Part shown: positions 34,520-44,650 of the stretch, piece by piece | Layout: every line of letters starts with the position of its first letter | Numbering within the stretch: position 1 is the first letter of the stretch | Assembly: GCA_015680685.1 (NCBI GenBank) | Contig: MNCI01021441.1 | Coordinates: forward strand, 282,603-346,602 | Direction: 5' to 3' | Length of the DNA: 64,000 bases | Source: Gnetum montanum | Lineage: Eukaryota; Streptophyta; Gnetopsida; Gnetales; Gnetaceae | Notes under the pieces: model-generated | What the model saw: the letters and a program-made list of their open reading frames with translations, nothing else | Told to the model about the DNA's origin: nothing | Databases searched by the model: none | Made by a program: the position numbers and the translations under genes

Positions 34520-35240
34520 GTGTTGTATTGATCTTAAGGAAAATGTGAAAATCAAAGTTAAAGCACACCATATAGGGATGTCTCCTTTCCTAAAACAAGA
34601 ATGTGACAAGGAAATAGCCACTTTGAAAGAAAAGAATCTCATACAGCCAAGCACCAAAATGTTTGCTTGTGCTACTTTCTTTGTCAACAAAAGGGTAGAA
34701 CAAGTAAGAGGAAAAAAGAGGATGGCAGGCAATTAAAAATCATTGAATGATATTGTAAAACTTGAAAACATCCAATTCCTAGTAAAGATGATCTATTCAA
34801 AAGATTAGTACATACACATGTATACTCTAAGTTTGATCTTAAATATGGGTTTCGGTAGATCCAGATACAACCACAAGACAAGTGGAAGATAGCATTTACT
34901 GTTCTTGGAGGATTATATGAATGGATAGTTTTACCCTTTGGAGTAAAAACTACTCCATCTATATTCCAAAAATGCATTGAATTTATTTTTAGTCCTTATC
35001 CTTTTATCATGGTATATATAGATGACATTCTTGTCATGAGTAAAAATCCAAAGGAACATCTAGAACATTTAGAAGTCTTCTTTCATCTTGTAGATCAGAA
35101 AGGTTTAGTTTTATCACCAACCAAAATGCAAATTGCAAAAGAAAAAAATAGAATTTTTAGGATTTGAAATCAGCCAAGGAATAGTTTCCCTACAAAATCA
35201 CATCCTAGAATCTATCATTTAGTTTCCAAATGAACTTAAA
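34520..35240 (+). pseudogene. Pararetrovirus: reverse transcriptase
   Basis: The N-terminal part is open at 34545-34736 (primer-grip side, 'EIATLKEKNLI'). Motif B is near 34900-34970 ('WIVLPFGVKTTPSIFQ'). The catalytic Y-I-D-D is intact at 35015-35026. Several stops and at least three frameshifts lie between the blocks. No integrase follows; RNase H does, which separates this from the surrounding LTR elements. Confidence 0.75.
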
Positions 35241-35439
35241 GATAAAACACAACTTCAATGGTTCTTAGGATGCATAAATTATGTCTCAGGATTTTATAAG
35301 GACCTAGCCAAATATAGGAAACTCCTAAATAAATAGCTAGAACAAAATCATTCTCCTTGGACCCAAAAACACAATAAGATCATCTCTTAGATAAAACAAT
35401 AGTGTTCTCACTTACTACAACTATAATTACCTTCTAATA

Positions 35440-35629
35440 GACACTTGATCATAGAGATAGATGCCTCACAAGAATTTTGGGGAGCCACTCTCAAAAAAGA
35501 AAAGGACAAGGTAGTAAAAATATGCAGGTATGCCTTAAGTAAATTCAATCTTTCTCAACTCATCTACTATAGCACCCATAGGGAACTTCTAGCCATAGTA
35601 AAGGGTATTGAGAAATTTAGGTTATTTCT
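35440..35629 (+). pseudogene. Pararetrovirus: RNase H, first half (cut by element B)
   Basis: The frame 35445-35687 starts with 'IIEIDASQEFWGATL' (first catalytic Asp) and has the second acidic residue in 'HRELLAIVKGIEKF'. At 35630 it meets the 5' LTR of element B. The second half resumes at 42439 with no large loss of sequence. Confidence 0.8.
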
Positions 35630-36410
35630 TGATGAGCCGCGATATCTCGTACGTGATATCGCGTCCTACCTCATGTTCTATAAATAAGAGGTAGCACCCT
35701 TTGTTCTCGATAGTTAGACTTAGACCCTTAGCCAAACTCTTGCAGTTTTACCATTCTAGAGTTAGAATAATTTCTGTGTGCCTATAGTAGGAGTCATAGA
35801 GTGAACGAATCTTTATTCAAGAAAATTGTACTTGAGCACACTTTTGTGTACGGCAATAAAGATGAACTTTATGATAAACCTTGCAACATATGGATTAATC
35901 TAATTAGTAATTAATTATTGTTGAATGTTTAATGCTTTCCTAGTTAAATAATCTCTCTGTCAACCTTTGACTCTCTTAGTTAAGTACACTCAGTAGAACT
36001 ACTTTGAGCATGTGTGTAGCACTTGGTAACCCAGTAACGACTAGTGTTTGGTAATCCCAGCAATGTTGCATTGGTCTAGGATGTGTATGGCAAGTGGGAA
36101 CGGATACTGGTGTTAGGAAAAATTAGAACTTATTTAGTGAATAGTTAATGTAGGTTAGTCACTTAGTTCTCTTTACCTTCCCTTATTAGCATAAGACATC
36201 AAAAAGATAAAAGTTATAAAAAATCATATACCTCAAACTTACTTAACCATACAACCGTGACAATACAAGTAAGTCTGGAAAGATAATGATTGACTAACCC
36301 TAAGTGTTCTATTAAGGCATGTAAGCACTTAGTCCTTGGAGTTCGACTAGATCGCACGTGAGATGCTCATATTCGTATGGTTGAGTGCAGGGGTACCTCG
36401 ACACTCATCA
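35630..36410 (+). repeat. 5' LTR of element B
   Basis: TGATGAGCC...CTCATCA, 781 bp, TATAAATA at 35679-35686, near-palindrome around GATATC at 35637-35664. I count 13 differences in the first 100 bases against the 3' LTR, 11 of them transitions. Confidence 0.9.
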
Positions 36411-36411
36411 T

Positions 36412-36429
36412 TGGCATTATTGCCAGGGA
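36412..36429 (+). other. tRNA-Asp primer-binding site of element B
   Basis: TGGCATTATTGCCAGGGA matches TGGCGCCGTTGCCGGGGA at 14 of 18 positions, all differences being transitions. Confidence 0.85.
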
Positions 36430-36537
36430 CTTAGTTGTTTGTGCACTACGTAGAACATAGGAAATCATCCATATCATTGGAATGCTAATCAAAGAAAGAT
36501 AAGACAACAGTACATCGCACATCAAATAAGACAAACA

Positions 36538-38520
36538 TGTCTTCTTCTTCGCATAAGAGCATTTCACCACCTAGGACTAATAAAAGAGATAGTCAGCTGC
36601 ATCATAAACGTAATCAAGATCCACTAGTTCCTCAATAGTTTGCTATAGTATATACTCATCATGATGAGTATGTACCTAATTTCACCTTTATTCTCCACCA
36701 AGACGAACAACTGTGTTGGAGAGACTTGGAGGGTAACATACTATTGCCTCCAGACTGATCAATCCCCAACATGCTCCTTCGTGCTCTCACACGAATAGGC
36801 ATGTCACTTTTATATGAAGAATACATTGCATGCGATCATGATACAAGAGACTATCATCCCACAGAAGCACAACATCAACGAGACTTGCGATAGAAGAGTT
36901 ACCACACATCCTTGAAGGGTAAATGGCCCCATAACGCCCCACATGTCTTAAGCGAAGTTGAGGGTGGTGAACCTGCTTCAACAGGTTCCCCACCAAATGA
37001 TGTTCCCCCTCCTAATAATGGTCAGGAGGTGGTGTATCAGAACCTCCACTCCACGGTTCACAACCCTGGTTCTGATTCCCATGAACACAAAGTGTTCAAT
37101 GAGGGAACACAAACACACGATAAGAGTAGACGTTCTGATCGTAATCACGATTAAGGCCAAGACCACTTAAGAGAAGATAGAAAACATCATCATGGTGATG
37201 GTTCTCCTTCTTCTTCATCTTCATCATCACATTCACCCTCTCCTTTAGGGTCCATACGTAGTCATAAGGAAACCAACTATGAGGATAAAGGAAAACAGAG
37301 TGAAAAACATCAATGAGACAGTCAAGAATGAGGACGAGGGCACTCTAAGGAATCAAGGCATCAAAGAAGGGAGAGTAGGGAATCATGTAGATACCATAGA
37401 TGCTATGAACAAGATGATCACAAAGAATCCCTAGTCACAACTAGAAGCATGCTAGATATAACGGAGGTCGTAAGAGTTCCCACAAGGCACCAAAAGGATA
37501 GTAGGATCAAGAGGTTAGACATGAACAACATCCAACGATTTGAAGGGGGATACAACACTGATCCTCAAAATTATTTGCAACCATTCCACGATGCATGTGC
37601 CTTTCAAAACATAGAGAATGAATGGCAAAAACTAAAGTTTTTCCCAAGGACACTAGTGAAAGAAGTTGAAAGTTGGTACCAGTCCTTAGAACCAGAATCC
37701 ATTCGGAGGTGGAGTACAATGTTAAAACTATTCAATGATAAGTATCAAACGTACTCCCGAGTATCTAACCTACAAAAGAAAATCCAAGGATGGAATAAAG
37801 GAAATCATGAACCCTTGGATGCTACCATGGGCCACTATTACACACTGTTACATCATTGCCCTAGCCATGGTTATTAGTAGCAAGATCAACTACGTCATCT
37901 CGTGGATGGACTTAGGCATGAAACAAGAAGAATCCTTGGAACATATGCCCATGGAATATTATCAGAGCTTAGGTCTCATCAAATTCATAGATTGCTAAAG
38001 CAAGTAGCCAAAGAAGAAGGTGAGCTATGAAAGAGAGAAAGTGTGGAAGAGTACAACTGAGATCCTTCCCTCTGAAAGAGGAGAGTGAGATTCTGTGAGG
38101 AGGAAGAAGAGTCACCACTCAAAGAGATGGTGAATAGGAAAACTTTGCCACTCCAAAAGTTAATAATATAAGTATTGGAAAAGGTAGAAAAAATGTGGGA
38201 CTCCCTGGATAGTAAGTTTGAAACTGTTCTTAAAATTGTAGAGGAGTCTAATGAGTGAGGTAGTAACTATGACAAAAAGAAAAAGAGAGAAGTGGACAAT
38301 GCATGAAACAAGGGTAAGGACAAAATGGCCATCATCGAATAGGTTGTGGATTCAGACACAGACAATGATGGTGGATGTGAGATATGCCAATACGACCATC
38401 CTAAGGGATGCTACCCAGTGATCTCACATCTACAAGAGTTTGGGATGTATCCACTTAACCCACGACTGAATAAATGGCAAGCACCCTGACAGTTACCTTA
38501 TCCCCAAGGTAACCCAAGGC
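36538..38520 (+). pseudogene. gag: gag of element B
   Basis: Starts MSSSSHKSISPP. The N-terminal part has 'FTFILHQDEQLCWRDLEGNI', then a long polar linker with Ser repeats (37205-37240) and His/Arg/Glu-rich stretches. The conserved capsid region is the open frame 37449-37877: 'RIKRLDMNNIQRFEGGY', 'ESWYQSLEPESIRRW', 'KLFNDKYQTYSRVSNLQ'. Further on (38110-38460) are a coiled region and a Cys/His piece ('CEICQYDHPKGCYPVI'-like, near 38380-38430), then a Pro/Gln-rich C-terminus (38530-38860). Fewer stops than in element A. Confidence 0.75.
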
Positions 38521-39107
38521 AATTCCACCAACCTTCAACATATTATCCAAGTGGAACTCCACCACAACTTGTTGAGCAACTTCAATAGTGATAATACCCA
38601 TAGTCGTGGGGGATGCCACCACCAAGGCAAAAATACCCCTATCGGCAACCAGATCCATATGGCTACTACGTGCAGCATCCAATCTCTCCACATGACTTTG
38701 TTGGTCACGTGACACCACAACATTACTACCAAGCTCAAGAGTATTATAGGACTTCTTCTCCTAGGGGAGATAATCCACAGACATACCATCCTCCAAATCC
38801 ATCCAGAACTCTCACACCAATAGCTCCATTACCACCTGCTCTAGCAATGTAGGGGAAACTCCCTACTCAACTACAACAACATAATGCCACGAGGGCTGTG
38901 AATCTTCAACCTACTGTTGGTGCTAACAACCATATAAAGAAAAGACATTTCTTTAGAATCAATAGCCCAACCAAGCCCTCACAACCACAAGTGGTTGAAC
39001 CTATGAATGCCTCCCCATAAAATAAGGCTTCAGAGCTCCCTTCAAACCAAACACCAAACTCAACACATACGGTCATGTTAACACATGCCGTTACTAACTA
39101 GATTAAT

Positions 39108-39587
39108 GTGGGCCACCTTCCTAGGAAATTTTCTGATCTCGAAAGCCCTCTAATCTATCTTCAAGTCACTAGGAATGAACCATGTAAAGTTCTTCTAGAC
39201 TCAAGTTCTAGATTCAACTTAATATCACAAGAGATGTACAAAGCTTGGAACCTGCCTCCATTAAGGAAGAGCAATATTCACCTAGAGCTGGTTGACCAGT
39301 CCATCACTATCCCCTTGGGACTAGTGGAGGACATTATTAACACTATGTGTGGGTGGTCATACCCAGCTAATTTCCTAATGATACAAGTAAATAAGGATAT
39401 AGGGGACTTCCCAATAATAATGGGAAGGGCATGGCTAAGTACTGTAGATGCACGCCTAGGAATCCACGATCTTTCCCTGGAGATATTTAAGGAGAACACT
39501 TTTGGAAATATTGAGAAGAAGAAGGTTCCATGCATCGCATACAGTGATATAGGGTGCAATTGCATGCAGATATCATGGGTTGTGTAA
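39108..39587 (+). pseudogene. Aspartic protease of element B
   Basis: A 159-codon open frame. 'KVLLDSSSRFNLISQEMYKA' occupies the active-site position: D-S-S instead of D-x-G, so Gly is lost. 'SITIPLGLVEDIIN' and 'FPIIMGRAWLSTVDARLGI' follow as in Athila proteases. Same domain as 28786-29290 and minus 56153-56608. This is the last coding domain of B. Confidence 0.8.
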
Positions 39588-39949
39588 ATTTTAGAATTGC
39601 CTACATGCAACCGGTGTGCACAAGACCTTACCCTACAAAAGTGCCTCTATGCAGCAACCACACGACAAAGAGACACATAGTGGCTAATAGTTGATCAAGA
39701 GAGCAACTCACTAATGTGCATGGAACTAACTCAGGGAATAACTTGCGCTCACGTCGAAAGCATAGATGCATTGGAGCAAGATCATCGCTAACTTCCAAAC
39801 CTTAACCTAGAAAACATCAATTGGGGGAAGTTGGAAATTCCTAAAAAGTTAGACAAAAACCTTAATAAGAGACTGTTAGTCAATGTGCAATGAGCCAAAC
39901 CCTTCCATGAACTTAGAACAGATAGTGCACATAATACCTCTGAGAAGGG

Positions 39950-41902
39950 ATGACCCCTGCTCATTATTTCAGATCTCCTCCTTCCAACTTAGTCATGGGG
40001 GAGATGGCCACCTCTGTTGATCATTTGAGGCCCTCAGTTCCTTTTTAAGTTTTTGTTTTACACATTTTTTTTTATAAATTTCTTTAACTTTTCTTATTTT
40101 TATTTTGCAACATTGTTTATGCTTTTTCATTTCTTTGTGTGTTTGTTTATTTTGTTAGGTTTGTCACCTAATAAGTGCTCCTGATGGTGGTATGAACTCT
40201 ATTTTATTGATTGCTAATGTTTGGTTTTTACCTTGGAGTTATAATGTTGATACTAAGGTATGGTTCTTTTGATATAGCAGGCAATGAGTCCACATCATCC
40301 ATGCATTCATAAATTTCTATGGTTTCTCTTATCTTGGAATTGTATAATCCCTTTCTTAATAATAAAACTATTAACGAATTGGTGTCTAAGAATTTCTCAA
40401 ATTGAGGAAGGAATCAAGGACTGAGAAGGGTGTGACTTCAAGGGGATTTGATGCATTTGTGCTGACCATTCTCTTGGGTGTCTGGATGTTTTCTTCTTGA
40501 GTTTTCCTTACCATTCTGACATTTCTCCATTATTGGGAAGCTAAGCTAATAAAAATAATAAGTCTTTGCATGGTGTAGTTCTCACGCAAAAAAAAAAAGA
40601 AAAATAAAAAGAAAAAGTGAGAATTCAAAGCACATCCCTTAGATAAAATAATCATCTGGGCTACAAGAACTAGTTATGGAACTAAACAAACATGTTCCCT
40701 CTAACTAAGGCCCTTTCTCGCTTCCTACTTTTCCCTTTCTCGTTTCCTTGGAATGGTGGTGACTCTTTGGTAGAAGCATTCTTATTACTTCAAGTGGATA
40801 GATTGGCCAAGTGTATTAATGTGAAGTCACTAGATGTGGATTGTTTAAGGCTAGATTTGGAATGGGATCTACTCAGTCACATTAACCATAAATACACAAG
40901 GGGCTATACACTACCTTGTTCTTTGAATTCCATTTCATTTTCTTCTTTCCATCATTCTTTCTCCATGTTCCATCTCATTACTAGTTGTATTAGTAGTCTA
41001 TATTTTGGTTGATACATTGTTTTATTTTTGGTAAATTCTTGTGGTTAAGACTTTAACTCTTGCTTCTGAATGACATTTCCAGAGCCTACGGACTCTTTGA
41101 ATGTGGATTTGTCAGGCATAACAGGCATGAGCTTGCTTTGGGGAGGACCCACTGGCATTCCTATTTGGTGCATTAGTTAATTTCTTTCCCTTAAACATTT
41201 CCGCAATCAACATTTGTTTTATTCATTCCCACCTATGACATCCATTTTATCGACGTTGACATTGTTTCTTTTTTTCCATCTTTCTTATTCCTTATTTTTT
41301 TCCATTCTATCACTACCGGAGGATTGCTCTTAGTCATGGGGATCCTGGTCCAATTTTTTCAATTTTCTCTTAACCCCTACACCTTGGGTAGTCACCAGTG
41401 TTATATCTCCTGAATCCACATTAGCCATATCACAACTTCGCTAATGGACCTTACACTGAGGCAAGGTATCAACTGTATTGTGATTTACTTATCCTTGCTC
41501 ATATGTGACTGTGTTGTGTGTGCAGATGGAAATCATACAACAATGGACTGGATCTGGAGGAAACACTTAGGATGGACTAGTGCTAAAATAGTTATGTAAG
41601 GAACTAGATTGATGGTGCGGTTACAGATGGACAATGAAAGGTGCAATCCTGGTGTCGGTAGCAACATGCCTTCTTCTTTTCTTCTCTCTCTCTTCTCTCT
41701 TAGCTGCCAAATAAGGCTAAATGTCAAATGTGTATAGTGTTCACTCTTGTGTTCATGAACACTAATATTTCCATGTATTGTAATGATGATTTGTTCACGT
41801 GTCACCCCATTCACCATTAGTGTCATTCAAGTTAATAATCCCATACCTTCCCAATATTTTGTAAGGAACTCAAGGATGAATTTTCATTCAGTCATGTGGG
41901 TA
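39950..41902 (+). other. Post-integrase non-coding region of element B
   Basis: Starts with 'ctcctccttccaacttagtcatgggggagatggccacc', shared with 30990-31025 in A and (reverse) 52975-53000 in C. No frame is convincing. Two recognisable blocks, 'gcaatgagtccacatcatcca' and 'ttgctttggggaggacccac', recur in A (44750, 45760) and C (52640, 51690). It ends in 'cagtcatgtgggta', the likely polypurine tract, before the 3' LTR. Confidence 0.7.
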
Positions 41903-42438
41903 TGATGAGCCATGATATCACATACGCGATATCACATCCTGCCTCATCTTCTATAAATAAGAGGTGGCACCCTTTGCTCCTGATAGTTAGACTTAGACCC
42001 TTAGCCAAACTCTTGCAGTTTTACCATTCCAAAGTTAGAATAATTTTTGTGTGTCCGCAGTAGGAGTCATAAAGTGAATGGATCTTTATTCAATCAAATT
42101 GTACCTAAGCACACATTTTTGTATAGCAATAAAGATGAACTTTATGATAAACCTTGCAACATACGGATTAAGCTAATGAGTAATTAATTATTGTTGAATG
42201 TTTAATGCTTTTCTAGTTAATTAATCTCTCTCTCAACCTTTGACTCTCTTAGTTAAGTACACTCAGTACGACCACTTCGAGCATGCGTGTAGCACTTGGT
42301 AACCCAGTAACGACTAGCGTTTGGTAATCCCAGCAACGTTGCNGGTGTGTAAGCACTTAGTCCTTGGAGTTCGACCAGATTGCGCATGAGACACTCGTAT
42401 TTGGATGCTTGAGTGTAGGGGTACCTTGTCACTCGTCA
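41903..42438 (+). repeat. 3' LTR of element B, with an internal join at a single N
   Basis: Same termini as the 5' LTR and TATAAATA at 41952-41959, but only 536 bp. It aligns to the 5' LTR up to about 36073, then after one N (42343) resumes at about 36317. About 243 bp are missing exactly at the N, which points to an assembly join rather than a natural deletion. Confidence 0.85.
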
Positions 42439-42657
42439 TTTATTCAAAACTAGCACTTTATGATTAGAAGTGATTTAAAACACTTTGACAAGTACCTTTC
42501 CTCTAAAGCATTAAACAAGTTGCACATACAAGGCTAATTAGATGGGATTTATTTCTTGCCAATTTTGAGTTTAATACAAAATATATAGATGGTAGACATA
42601 ATAGGCTGGCAGACTTCTTAACCATAGAGTTCCAACTCTCTAGTTAAGTTATTAATG
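42439..42657 (+). pseudogene. Pararetrovirus: RNase H, second half
   Basis: Resumes the domain interrupted at 35629. It is open apart from one stop and one frameshift near 42535. The end reads 'YIDGRHNRLADFLT' with the conserved G-x-x-N-x-x-A-D-x-L of retroviral RNase H, so the last catalytic Asp is present. The frame ends at 42655-42657. Confidence 0.8.
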
Positions 42658-42680
42658 TTTTTTGTTGTTTACTTTTGTAG

Positions 42681-43620
42681 ATATTCTAACCCAAGAAGGA
42701 TGGTTACTTAGGTATTCACAAAGAATAAGAGCCTACAAAGCTAATGAAATGTACATGCCTATCCCAGAATAAGAAGCTGAAAGGATTTGCCATCGTGTAG
42801 ACTTCACAATTCTTAGGAATTTCTTCTATTTTGAAGATAATGATGGATGAATCAAGCAACTAACTTATCACCTCATGATTCCTTCAATCACCACAACTAC
42901 ATTTGTAGAAATGATGAATCTTAATTTTGACCCTCATCCTCCTCATGAGGATGGTAATGAAGATGATGAAGGACTCTACTCTGTTTGTAGTCTATTACAT
43001 TGGCCTTTATACCAACCAAGTCCGTTTCATCATTACAAGATAGAAATTAACAAGTGGAAGGGTCCCAATGAGGTTTTCTAGCAATGGTGGGACAAGTATG
43101 GTCATACTCCCTAATATTATTATTTCACGTATCCAAGATATCTATTCAGGAGGAATAATGAGTATCATGAAGACTTTATCTCTTATAGTAACCTCTAGTC
43201 AAGGGGATGGCACACTTTGACCTATGGCAAAAATTCGCATTATTATCTAGTTAATTGTATTACTCATAGAATAGATTGGTCTAACCCATGGGGCTATGAA
43301 TTCTTTCAAGATGTCTATACCAGCAACAAGAGTGATATTATACAATATTTTCAGGAGCACAACATCTAGAATCCAGGGACACTCAATCTCAAAATGCTTA
43401 ACTAGAGAATTGTGCATGCCCATGCTAAATATCAAATCTTGGATTTCATTCTTGCTCCTTCTCCTCATCCATGGAGCCCACCAAAAGATGATTATGTTAA
43501 TTTAGATGATAGATATGATTCCAAAGGTGACGCACAATTATCATGCATTGCAAGATGCTTTGCAAAACTGTGCCTGCATGTGTTTGCATGTTACTTTTTT
43601 AAAGTAGATTTTCTAAAGTA
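42681..43620 (+). pseudogene. Pararetrovirus: unidentified ORF downstream of RNase H
   Basis: About 290 codons, open in one frame for long stretches with scattered stops. It begins 'DILTQEGWLLRYSQRI' and contains 'HPPHEDGNEDDEGLYSV', a Trp/Tyr-rich middle ('WPLYQPSPFHHYKIEI', 'INKWKGPNEVF') and a C-terminal piece 'APSPHPWSPPKDDYVNLDD'. I recognise no domain; it does not look like a movement protein or a protease. By position it could be an inclusion-body/transactivator-like protein or a lineage-specific ORF. A good acceptor-like sequence (polypyrimidine then TTTTGTAG at 42673-42680) lies directly before it. Confidence 0.5.
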
Positions 43621-43691
43621 GATTCCTTTGTGATAAGGTTTAGTAGAGTAGTGGTTGTGTAAATGCACTACCAATAGTGTTGAAAAACTCC

Positions 43692-43698
43692 TATAAAA
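43692..43698 (+). promoter_or_regulatory. TATA box of the pararetrovirus pregenomic promoter
   Basis: CTATAAAAGG, followed about 130 bp later by AATAAA (43825-43830) and about 290 bp later by the primer-binding site. This order (TATA, poly(A) signal, primer-binding site, leader) is that of the intergenic region of Caulimoviridae. Confidence 0.65.
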
Positions 43699-43824
43699 GG
43701 GGTATTTTGGAACACTTAAGAGGCATTGGAAGAGAAATCGCAAGAGCTGCTCATAGCAAATTGCAAGCATTTGTTCCAAGAATCCCTCAAGTGTTGGAGT
43801 CTGTAACTCTATGTTTGCAGTGTG

Positions 43825-43830
43825 AATAAA
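43825..43830 (+). terminator. Polyadenylation signal of the pararetrovirus
   Basis: AATAAA 127 bp downstream of the TATA box, as expected for a terminally redundant pregenomic RNA whose signal is bypassed near the cap. Confidence 0.55.
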
Positions 43831-43872
43831 TAGACTCTTCCAGTTCATTATGTTCTGTTATTGAAAGTCATT

Positions 43873-43934
43873 GAGTAATATGAGCAATTTGAGTTCTTAT
43901 CGTGAGTAACATGAGCAATATAAGTTCTTATCAT
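43873..43934 (+). repeat. Two-copy 31-bp tandem repeat in the viral leader
   Basis: Copies 43873-43903 and 43904-43934 both run from GAGTAA to TTCTTATC plus three bases, and differ at only a few positions. They lie about 50 bp before the primer-binding site. Confidence 0.8.
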
Positions 43935-43983
43935 GAGCGGATCTGGGCATGTGATCTAGTGAGTAAGCGATCTAGGAAAGAGT

Positions 43984-43996
43984 TGGTATCAAAGCC
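43984..43996 (+). other. tRNA-iMet primer-binding site of the pararetrovirus
   Basis: TGGTATCAAAGCC matches TGGTATCAGAGCC at 12 of 13 positions. In Caulimoviridae this site defines position 1 of the genome map. It lies before the first ORF rather than next to an LTR. Confidence 0.8.
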
Positions 43997-44121
43997 ATGT
44001 TCTTATTTTTGTGGACTAATTCCTAGAGTTGATGGATGCATAAGGCACATAGTAAAGGCCGAGAAGAGGTGTGTAAGATGTGCAGCTATAACAATTTATG
44101 TTTCGACTACAAACTTAGACC

Positions 44122-44650
44122 ATGGCCAACATCCAAGCTTTATCAAGTTCCTTTACTCCTTATGCTCATTGCATTTCTGCTTTTTGTAGTACATTTGGTT
44201 GCTCTACCATGCATCTAGTCTTGAGGCAATGTGAGATCTATCCTTTAAAGAAGTTAAGTCCCTTAGAATCTATCACTTTTATGCATTTCTCCAAGTGTGA
44301 ATTAGAAATTAGTGGTTCTGTCCTTCATCCAGTAGCACTTTCTTTTTCTTAGGGGATGAGGTTAGGCAATGGATTTAGGCTAAATATAGTTACATTCATA
44401 TTGCTAAACTTGATATTCATATCCACCCTCACTTTAATTACCATTTTAAAAATCCATACTAGCTTGCACTAGTTGATAGAAGATTCAAGAAGTTTCAAGA
44501 TGCCATAATCACACAAGCTAAAGGCCACTTTGAATCTAGTGCACTGGTAGTTACACAATCCAATTTTACATTATCACTTAGGGACCATCATTTACATAAT
44601 AGTGTAATGGTTATTGCACATATTCCTTTAGATATGAAAGTAGGAAGTGT
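44122..44650 (+). pseudogene. Pararetrovirus: movement protein, N-terminal and core part
   Basis: Starts MANIQALSSS at 44122, with the first 76 codons open. After a frameshift near 44350 the core has 'YIHIAKLDIHI', 'LALVDRRF' and 'FTLSLRDHHL', the spacing of the 30K movement-protein superfamily: an I-H-[IV]-x-x-[IV]-x-[IV] strand, then L-x-D-x-R-[FH]. The sequence ends where element A resumes (44651). Such proteins move virus through plasmodesmata. Confidence 0.6.

Larger units (their letters stand above)
35630..42438 (+). mobile_element. Athila-type element B (gag and protease only)
   Basis: 5' LTR 35630-36410, tRNA-Asp primer-binding site 36412-36429, gag 36538-38520, protease 39108-39587, then directly the post-integrase region (39950-41902) and the 3' LTR 41903-42438. 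RT, RNase H and integrase are absent: a break lies near 39900-39960. It is flanked by TTTCT (35625-35629) and TTTAT (42439-42443), a 4-of-5 target-site duplication. It sits inside the RNase H domain of the pararetrovirus. Possibly a deletion derivative mobilised in trans. Confidence 0.85.
31289..44650 (+). mobile_element. Endogenous pararetrovirus (Caulimoviridae-like), circularly permuted, carrying element B
   Basis: Order along the plus strand: movement-protein end and linker (31289-31880), capsid region (32380-33290), protease (33955-34350), RT (34520-35240), RNase H (35440-35629, resumed 42439-42657), an unidentified downstream ORF (42681-43620), TATA box, polyadenylation signal, tRNA-iMet primer-binding site (43984-43996), and the movement-protein start (44122-44650). 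Protease-RT-RNase H without integrase, a 30K movement protein and this primer-binding site identify Caulimoviridae. Both ends fall within the movement-protein region, so a circular genome of about 6.55 kb (13,362 bp minus the 6,809-bp insert) was opened there. All frames carry stops; this is a fossil copy. A gymnosperm-type lineage is a guess. Confidence 0.8.

Noticed and set aside
39278-39610. A 110-codon minus-strand frame
   Set aside because: Shadow of the plus-strand protease of element B.
42681-43620. Reading the viral downstream ORF as element B or A sequence
   Set aside because: It lies outside both B LTRs, has no counterpart in elements A, B or C, and sits between viral RNase H and the viral promoter.
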